Assembly (NCBI GenBank): GCA_011033025.1
Contig: WFMF01000096.1
Location: 124,001-188,000 of the forward strand
Direction: 5' to 3'
Length of the DNA stretch: 64,000 bases
Source: Beroe forskalii
Taxonomy: Eukaryota > Ctenophora > Nuda > Beroida > Beroidae
The notes below the pieces were generated by a model, which was not told the origin of the DNA, ran no database searches, and saw only the letters and a program-made list of their open reading frames with translations. Within the stretch, counting starts at the first letter, position 1; each line of letters opens with the position of its first letter. Below are positions 57,505 to 64,000 of this stretch, piece by piece. Made by a program: the position numbers and the translations under genes.

Positions 57505-60500
57505 CTGAAAGCAATTTAGAATTGGAATCGAGGCACGGTTTTGGAGCTTTAAATTTTTAACGTATTTTTACAACACCCGTACAAATTTTTGGAAATTCCA
57601 GCAAAATTTTCCAAATTTTTAAAAATTTTAATAAAAAGTGGATATGCTAACTCTCCTGTCACAATTTATACTGCATCTAGTGTTCAGTCATTGACCACGT
57701 CTCAACAACGTGTTGGAAGCGTGATAGTATTGAAACGACTAAACTAACCTATTTCTGGTTCATCTTCCTCCACAAGATACCCTAAGTCAGTGAAGTAGCC
57801 ATTTCCATAAAACACGAGTAGCTCTGTTCCAATAGCAACCGGTTTGAATGTATAGTACTCTACTTTACCTGTGACGACGTGAGTGGTTATCTTACTACTT
57901 ATAATTCTTCCTCATATATAAATAAATATATATCTGTCTGTCCGGTTTATGATTTCTGTCTGTCTGGTGGCTTATATATAGCCACAGATTTTTCTGACAC
58001 CACTCAGTACCCAATCAAGCATGCCGATGATCGGAATGTTCATACTATGACGACTTAGACAGTCTAAAATTCGTGTTACTCGGCAATGCACTCAAAATTG
58101 TTGATAGCTATTGCTACCTGGGACTAATATTGCATAAAAGTGGCGAACTAAGGACAGCAGAATTAACACTTAAGAATAAAGCAATGAGAGCATTCTTTGG
58201 ACTTAAACGAACAGTCATTCGTTCCAGACTATCATTTAAAGCATTGAACACACTTTTTGATTCACTTATTAAGCCTATTGCATTATACGGCGCACCAGTA
58301 TGGACCCCAACTAGTGCAATTAACAAAGCAATTATCAAGCATTGCACAGGGAGAACAATGGATGTTGACAACTTTTTTGAGTAAGGTCTCACGTACTATG
58401 TCAGAAAAGGTTCATCTATCTTTCTTGAAATGGGCACTTGAGTACACAGAAAGGCATCAAACATTGGTGTGTGGGGAGAGAGTGGCCGATATCCGCTAAT
58501 CTATCAATCAATACGACTTACTCTCAATTACTATAAACGTATATCTGAAGCAGCAGAGGGCACATTTATCAAAGCTGCTCTGAGAGAACAGAAGTCACTT
58601 AAACTCCCGTGGTTCAAAAATATCGAACCACTCCTCAAATTAGACGAAATTTTCAACTTGAATCATGTTTCCGCGTTTCGTGTAATGAAAAACAAAAACA
58701 TTGTGTTAGCTGCTAAGAAAGACCACGATACAAATGGTGCTAGAATGTTACCAAGTGGGAAATTCCGCGTCCAAAACGTAATCAAAACTGTGTCGGATCA
58801 TTTCATCGCGTGTTGGGAAAAGGAAAAGTCTGTATCCACTAAATTATCATTCTACAATGAATGCAAGCATAAATTCGCCAGAGAATCATATCTAGATGTT
58901 ACAAAGGGTTTTTTTCGCGCCGTTACAGTACCTCAAAGCTAAGAATAAGCGCACACGATCTCGAAATCGAAATAGGAAGGTATAACAAAACGCCGAGAGA
59001 TCTGCGCACTTGCACGTGGTGTAAGCTCTCAATGGGTGTGTACACATTGGAAACCGAAAAACACTTACTGTATGAGTGTGATCTGTACTCTGGTTTGCGG
59101 AACAAACTTGTAACTAAGTTAAACAACGCTCCACAACACAGTCTTGATTCCCACCCACAGCTAAACGTCAACCTGCAGTCACTCAAGGACAATCTAGTCA
59201 ACCTGTTATCGCCATACTCACACAGTGACCCAGTCAATATGGATCTTAATGCATACAACTTACACCATAACACAAAAAACACAAAACTACAAGCAAGAAC
59301 GCACACACAAACATTAAATTCTGAATTAGAAAACGTCGGGCTTACATAATCACTTGTATCTGTAGCTTTATCTATCGTGCGATGGACAAACGGCACAAAT
59401 ATCTCAGCGATGTGAGGGAGCGTGAGGCCCAACTTAATACTCTGGTTATTCATTTCAACTAATCAACTAATCAATGATAAATCACTCCACACACCGTGCC
59501 ATCATACAAACCATTGGAATTAATAAATGTTAAAAAGACCAAATTACAATGTATGCGCAATCAGTGTTTGCGACATATGAGATAATTTTTCACTGCCCAT
59601 TTACGCTGTACAATATTATCACAGCGATTCACCCAACACGCTTTTTTTACAGCAAAGCAGATCACCAGGTACTCCAATTAAACTTAATCAACCGTATGCC
59701 CCAAGTGTGAAACTCAATATTGTATAATATCGTAAAATATAAAATGAGTGAGCCAGTTAACAAGCTATTGAGTACCTACTGCAATAAGCAAGAACACAAC
59801 GCTGAGCCAAATAAGCGTATAATGAATGTCTTGATTTGGTCTGGTTTAAGTCGCCATATTCAATGCGAGGTATGAGATTCGAACTAGTAACATTTCAATT
59901 GAAATAAAGCAAAATGTTTGTTGTTGTTTTTTCTTTATTATGCTGTTTGTAAAATATGACGGGCAACGATAGTTACCCAATATTTACCTTTAAACCTTGT
60001 AAACCTTGTAAACCTTGTACCAGAGTACCAGTGACGTTTGACACCACCTGACATATAGACAGGAGTAGGCACCTGACATATAGACAGGAGTAGGCACACC
60101 CGATTAAAATATGGCCTCATCACTGATATTACAACTACAGTACTGCATTATACTGTAGTTCTAATATCTAAAGCGAAAAAATTGTGAACGGTGGCCGGAG
60201 GCCAAGGGCCCTGCTAGTTTTAAAAGATCATTGACAAATAAAGAAATAATCACATTGTAGTTCATATATGGCAAGTCATGTAATTTGCAATTAATTCAAA
60301 TTCCCCAGCTGGTAAAAAAGGCGGTTAAAGTGGGACCGATTAAAATGAAACCAAGTTAATTTAGGCCAACACGATAGGATAGACTACTTTACCTGGTAAA
60401 GTTCGCACCATAATATTTTCCTCGCATTTTCCTCTAGCACAATTAACAAATCTTAACCAATTGCTACTTTGATAATTAGAACCATCAATGTAGAGCGGTT

Positions 60501-63500
60501 TGCCGTCTTTGCCATAGGTTTTCCAAGCGTAGCCTGATTCCTTTTGTGCCATTTCTAGCTTTTTGTATTCATTCTCAGTTACCTTTTTACCCTTGTATTC
60601 ACCTGAATAAATATGCCATATAGTAAAATTTTCCAGCAAGAAGAAGGGAAAAGATAGTCATACATACCTGCAACTTGCAAGTGAAAGTAACGTCCCATAA
60701 TTGCACGATTTAAAACATTATCTTTTTGGGAAAAATTTGGCGCAAAAATTTGGCGCTTTTTGCGCCAAAAATTTTTGAAGGCCTAACTCAAAAATCCGGC
60801 TCCATTTGTATCTGAGGAATTTAGTCTAGTTTCACGTAAAAAAAGAATTATGCAAAAATATCAATCGTAGCCGAAGTTATAAGCGTTTGAGTAAAGTGCA
60901 CTTTGGAAAAAACGCGAACTGAGAAAATGGCGATTTTGTAGTTTTTAGAGGTTTTTTGGACCTCAAATCGCTATTTTAGCAGCAATCAAGCCCAAACTTG
61001 CAGAGAATACATAATTCAATGCTACTTATCGAATAAAGTTGGTTTCATTCAAAAATATTGATATTTGCCCAGGTTATGGGCCAGAATTGGCTTGCGTGAC
61101 GCGCGTATGCCCATATATGGGCATACGTTTTTCGGCCATAACTCAGCCATTTTTTGAGATATCGACTTCAAATTTTTTATGGTAACTCAGGGGACCATTA
61201 TCTATCGATTGCATACCTCAGATCCCACCCAAGTTGCTTTTGAAAAAATATGCCCATTTTGTGCCCATATTTGGGCATGGCGCCACGGCAGCGCCAGTGG
61301 GTCTGGGGTACCAAACCTGGCCAAAAAAAAAAAAAAAGATGGCCCACGGGGTATACCTTTTGGGTCAACCGTTATCTCAGAAACGTGTTTTCCCAAAAAT
61401 TTGGCTTGAACCCCCCCCCCCCCCCCCTTAATATAATGATTTAAGATTTTTATGTTCGATAATAATCAAATTATCTACAGCATTACAGCTTACCAACTAT
61501 TTGACCAGGTTTTATGAACTTGGTAGCGAAGACACCCTTCCCAGCTCCTGGTATACCTGAGTCTCTGATTTCCACAAAACTGGGTGTGGGAAATTTATCA
61601 GGATTCTTAGTTCCTCTGCTAGTAATATGCTCACTACATGGCAAAAGAGGGCCATGTTTTTCACATGCAGCTGTTACAAGAACCTCACATTTCCAACAAT
61701 CTGAAAAAGTTAACAATTCATTTTGATTATCTAGTTTACTAAGATATAATGAAGCAAAGAGGCAAAGTTTGCTGATCATGTTGGACCAACACAGTGGAAA
61801 AAAGACGTAACTTACAATAGGCACCCATATCATCTTCTTCGTCGAATTCATGGTAATGTACGCCAATCTTAGCATTTCGAGGAGGATTTAATCTCAAAGA
61901 AACAACATCATTACTTTCACCGTCGTTTTCATTGCCTCCATTTACTCCATTCCTGGCGCTGCAGACTGTAACTATGCTAGCATCAGGGCTGGCAGAAGCT
62001 TCTGTTCCTATCTCATTGTTACATATTTCTTGTGGACCAGGGATGCCATTATGCAGTTCAGAAGAAGATGAAAAAATACTCGACGAAGCTTCAGTGTTTT
62101 CCTCTTCGAATAAACTGTTTAAATAACTGTCATCCAAGCTGCCCAAGTAATCGAAATCATCCATTTCTGAAGCCAAGGTAATATTCTTTGTACGATCGAC
62201 AGAATTCTCACTGACACTGTAGCTTTCAGATTTTTGGGATTTGTCTCAGTAACGATGCCACTTTCAACATTTTGAGTAAATTGAGTCATGATGGGAGAGG
62301 GAACCTTCAAATTCAAACCATTGCTGTCAGATTTCATTTCCTCACTTTGTAGCGAATCAGCATTGACCCTTTCATTATTTTCCGATATAGGTTCACCATC
62401 ATCTGTGGCCTGCATCTCAGAACGTTCAGTATCCGGTTCAACAGCTTCATCCTCTTCATCATCAGATACCTCAATTCGTTCCAAGTTACATAGGATAGCG
62501 TCCATCTTCTGAGTGTATCTAGAAAAACATAGGAAAATGAACATGCTATTTGATATAGACTCGAGCAGTTAATATTAGAATTTTTACGATGCCCCAAACT
62601 TTCATTGCCCATCAACGACCAATACTGATTGAAACGACAAAAAAAACAAATCGGACAAGCAATAACATTTCAACACAAAACTACTTTCGCTAGGATTATG
62701 TCTTACCTGTCAATGTCCGTAATGTTAAAGGATTTCCTCAATTCCTTGGCATCCATCATCATTTTAGTTTGACTTTCCCTGCACTTTTCCTTATTTCTAC
62801 AGCGCCTGTGTATCTTACAAGGCGCATCAGCTACCAGCTCATCTGATAGCTTATCGTTAGAAGTGGTTGGAATACCATGGTGGAGGTCAGGTAACTGTTC
62901 TGAACTGGTCCTGTGAAGTAGATAGTAGCAGGAATGTACTAAAAAAGTAAAAATACTAAACATTCAGCTGAGGATTTCCTCAACCGAATGTTTAGATATT
63001 TTTCAAGGCCAAGAAAAATGTAAAGCGAAATTTGTGCAAAAACCAGAATAAAATATGATAACTAGTATAGGTACTGGTATATACATTGATAAAATAAGGC
63101 ACTAACTTGTGAGACTGGATAAAGTTTGTGAATCCCTCTGGATTCCTCTGCAGGAACATTTCAATGAACCGATCATGTGAGAGTATTTTCCCAGACAGCA
63201 GGATATCATCACGTATCTCTGGATAATCATCAATCAGATCAGGAAGGTTGCTAGGAAGGGACACAACATGTCGAGTGAGATCATTGTAAATGATCATGTC
63301 TTCTAACACTGAATCTGAGGCAGGGGTATTGTGTAACATCATCTCCATTTCTGATAAATGTACAGCTGTTGGTTCCAATGTTCCAACATGATAAGCTCCT
63401 GATGAAGATGGCTGTTCAGAATCTATAAATTCATTTTTTATTCGAACTGGCTGTGACACTCTTTGGGTCTTTTTAATTGATTTCTTGGGTCGTGTTTTCT

Positions 63501-63701
63501 TGTCGACACAATTTTCTAACCCCAAGCCTCTCTCGGAAGAACATGGCATTTCAAATGCCTGATTACTGAAATCTGCGTAATTTTCCTCCAGATTTTGATC
63601 AAGTTTTGTGTCACCAGAAGATGATTCCTGATTTGGATCACAGTCCAAATCCTCCTCTAACTCCTCAATACCTGCTTCATACCTCTTCAGGGCGGATTCA
63701 A
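56714..63701 (-). CDS. PRDM9/11-like PR/SET zinc-finger protein (5' end open)
   Basis: Nuclear PRDM-family protein, expected to bind DNA through zinc fingers and act on chromatin through its PR/SET domain. Seven exons, mostly phase-matched: 63107-63701, 62707-62910, 61816-62518, 61494-61700, 60393-60602, 57749-57868, 56714-57504. Order: a helical segment before an NLS-like basic stretch (KKTRPKKSIKKTQR), a SUMO-consensus-like IKNE, a possible CARD/death-fold segment, an acidic region, a zinc knuckle (C-x2-C-x7-C-x2-HGP), PR/SET, and nine C2H2 fingers. Knuckle and SET align without gaps to remembered PRDM9 over most of their length. Exon 63701 begins in phase 1 after an acceptor, so upstream exons exist. 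The 703-nt third exon needs a one-base frame change. The intron 57869-60392 contains an antisense LINE fragment. Confidence 0.85.
57749..61700 (-). CDS. PRDM zinc knuckle and PR/SET domain (three exons)
   Basis: Exons 61494-61700, 60393-60602 and 57749-57868, all split in phase 1. The first gives CWKCEVLVTAACEKHGP (knuckle) and SGIPGAGKGVFATKFI. The second gives SGYAWKTYGKDGKPLYIDG and SNWLRFVNCARGKCEENI. The third gives VEYYTFKPVAIGTELLVFYG, matching the PRDM9 end IRPGCELLVWYGDEY. Two tyrosines of PRDM9 (in RYVNCA and in the FQY segment) appear as Phe and Leu, so methyltransferase activity is uncertain. Confidence 0.88.
58010..59460 (+). pseudogene. LINE ORF2 C-terminal fragment, antisense in a PRDM intron
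   Basis: Fragments in at least three frames make up the end of a non-LTR reverse transcriptase: a HADD remnant (about 58020), VDSYCYLGLILHKSG, LIKPIALYGAPVW, LKWALEYTERH, then a C-terminal region ending in a Cys/His motif (RTCTWCKLSMG ... EKHLLYECDLYSGLRNKL). Frameshifts and stops between 58384 and 58500 and at 58942 show it is dead. It lies wholly in the PRDM intron on the opposite strand. Confidence 0.88.
60000..60100. repeat. Short tandem repeats in the PRDM intron
   Basis: AAACCTTGT occurs three times in tandem from about 59993. The 25-bp unit ACCTGACATATAGACAGGAG+TAGGC is then repeated twice (60049-60098). Confidence 0.7.
60660..61440. repeat. Intronic dispersed repeat with palindromic motifs
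   Basis: Within a PRDM intron: AATTTGGCGC / GCGCCAAA inverted motifs near 60740-60770, and GCCCATATATGGGC at about 61109. The ATAACTCAGCCA/AACTCAAAAAT-type wording resembles a dispersed element. It includes A15 (61323-61337) and a C run (61412-61427), both likely to be length-unstable. Confidence 0.5.
61816..62518 (-). CDS. PRDM acidic linker exon with a frame break
   Basis: After TTTTTCTAG the exon reads YTQKMDAILCNLERIEVSDDEEDE and stays open to about 62200 in one frame. From about 62220 onward a second frame reads SVDRTKNIT..MDDFDYLGSLDDSY to the donor at 61815 (DDMGAY). Both halves are acidic and Ser-rich and both junctions are phase-consistent with neighbours. The total length is one base off, so a single-base indel or an unseen micro-intron lies at about 62185-62235, perhaps in the A5 run near 62237. 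Confidence 0.65.
62707..63701 (-). CDS. PRDM N-terminal exons (possible CARD-like segment)
   Basis: Exon 63107-63701 follows CTCTTCCTCAG and begins VESALKRYEAGIEELEEDL, a coiled-coil-like start. Its last 65 or so residues (63107-63305; EDMIIYNDLTRH, NLPDLIDDY, GKILSHDRFIEMFLQ, NPEGFTNFIQSHK) resemble the helical pattern of a CARD, especially the final 'drfiemflqrnpegFtnFi' half. This is a weak pattern judgement. The exon joins 62707-62910 in phase 2 (lysine across the junction), which supplies a basic Cys-containing segment (CKIHRRCRNKEKC) and joins the next exon through NITDIDR|YTQKMDAIL. Confidence 0.65.
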
Positions 63702-64000
63702 CTGAGGAAGAGGATTAAAATCAAGATTAATGTCAAAATCAAGTATACCTCAGCTCACACGGAACATAATTATGAGTTTATGTGGGACAATTTTGGAGGT
63801 TCGAAAGACGAAAATGAGAGTTTTATCGTTAGATGTAGAAACCAATTGCTTAATCAAACTCTCAAAACCTTAGAAAAGTCGCCAACTAAAGGTACTTATC
63901 TGAAAACCTTTTAAAACTACTCAAACTCTGCGTTGATTTTCACATCTTGTTCCCACCGTTCAGCACTATACCCGACAAAAGGTTTATCTACTTCTCCCCC
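63702..64000 (-). other. Upstream PRDM sequence at the window edge
   Basis: A short minus-strand frame at 63921-63999 (VDKPFVGYSAERWEQD...) ends in TAG and might be an upstream exon. I found no donor with the phase 1 needed to join the exon starting at 63701. A + strand frame to 63914 also looks fairly coding. Neither is called. Confidence 0.25.

Noticed and set aside
63606-63914. Plus-strand frame containing FMWDNFGGSKDENE
   Set aside because: Its first third overlaps the PRDM exon on the other strand. The remainder has no known motif, start context or partner exon, so support is too weak.
1-64000. tRNA, rRNA, snRNA genes and CRISPR arrays
   Set aside because: Read for conserved tRNA box motifs, 5S and snRNA signatures by eye and found none convincing. 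The tandem arrays have no spacer structure and the genome is eukaryotic.

Overview
The window is nuclear DNA from an animal, AT-rich, with spliceosomal introns and very heavy repeat content. A PRDM-family gene (PR/SET plus C2H2 zinc fingers) points to Metazoa. The DD3-3-like secreted protein, TTAGGG-like blocks and many small inverted-repeat elements would suit a non-bilaterian or marine invertebrate such as a cnidarian, but I cannot name a species. Four protein-coding genes are well supported, and most of the rest is repeat.

Layout. 1-4.2 kb: telomere-like and GC-rich foldback repeats. 4.2-7.5 kb (+): an intact, intronless, AC9-like membrane adenylyl cyclase. 7.5-17.8 kb: mostly unannotatable intergenic sequence with one clear MITE. 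17.8-31.8 kb: a cluster of foldback elements, including a 6.06-kb palindrome with a (TA)n centre and a second element of about 5.5 kb that carries a nested element, a LINE remnant and a 13-bp satellite. 32.6-34.9 kb (-): an intronless DD3-3-like secreted protein with a PAN/apple-like segment. 35-50 kb: intergenic DNA with a 37-bp minisatellite, a foldback element beside a 16-bp satellite, decaying 21-24-bp arrays and a 100-N assembly gap. 50.3-55.3 kb (-): a divergent kinesin-like gene whose 3' half runs into a poor-quality stretch. 56.7-63.7 kb (-): a PRDM9/11-like gene reconstructed over seven exons (possible death-fold N-terminus, acidic region, zinc knuckle, PR/SET, nine zinc fingers), open at its 5' end and carrying an antisense LINE fragment in one intron.

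The four genes do not form a functional unit: one makes cAMP at membranes, one is secreted, one is a motor-like protein and one is a nuclear chromatin/DNA-binding factor. The most unusual material is the nested palindromic DNA at 17.8-31.8 kb, the PRDM gene's architecture and duplicated terminal finger, and the kinesin with degraded switch motifs and a minisatellite against one splice acceptor.

Exon borders were derived by hand from GT/AG sites, phase matching and family motifs. They have not been tested against transcripts.
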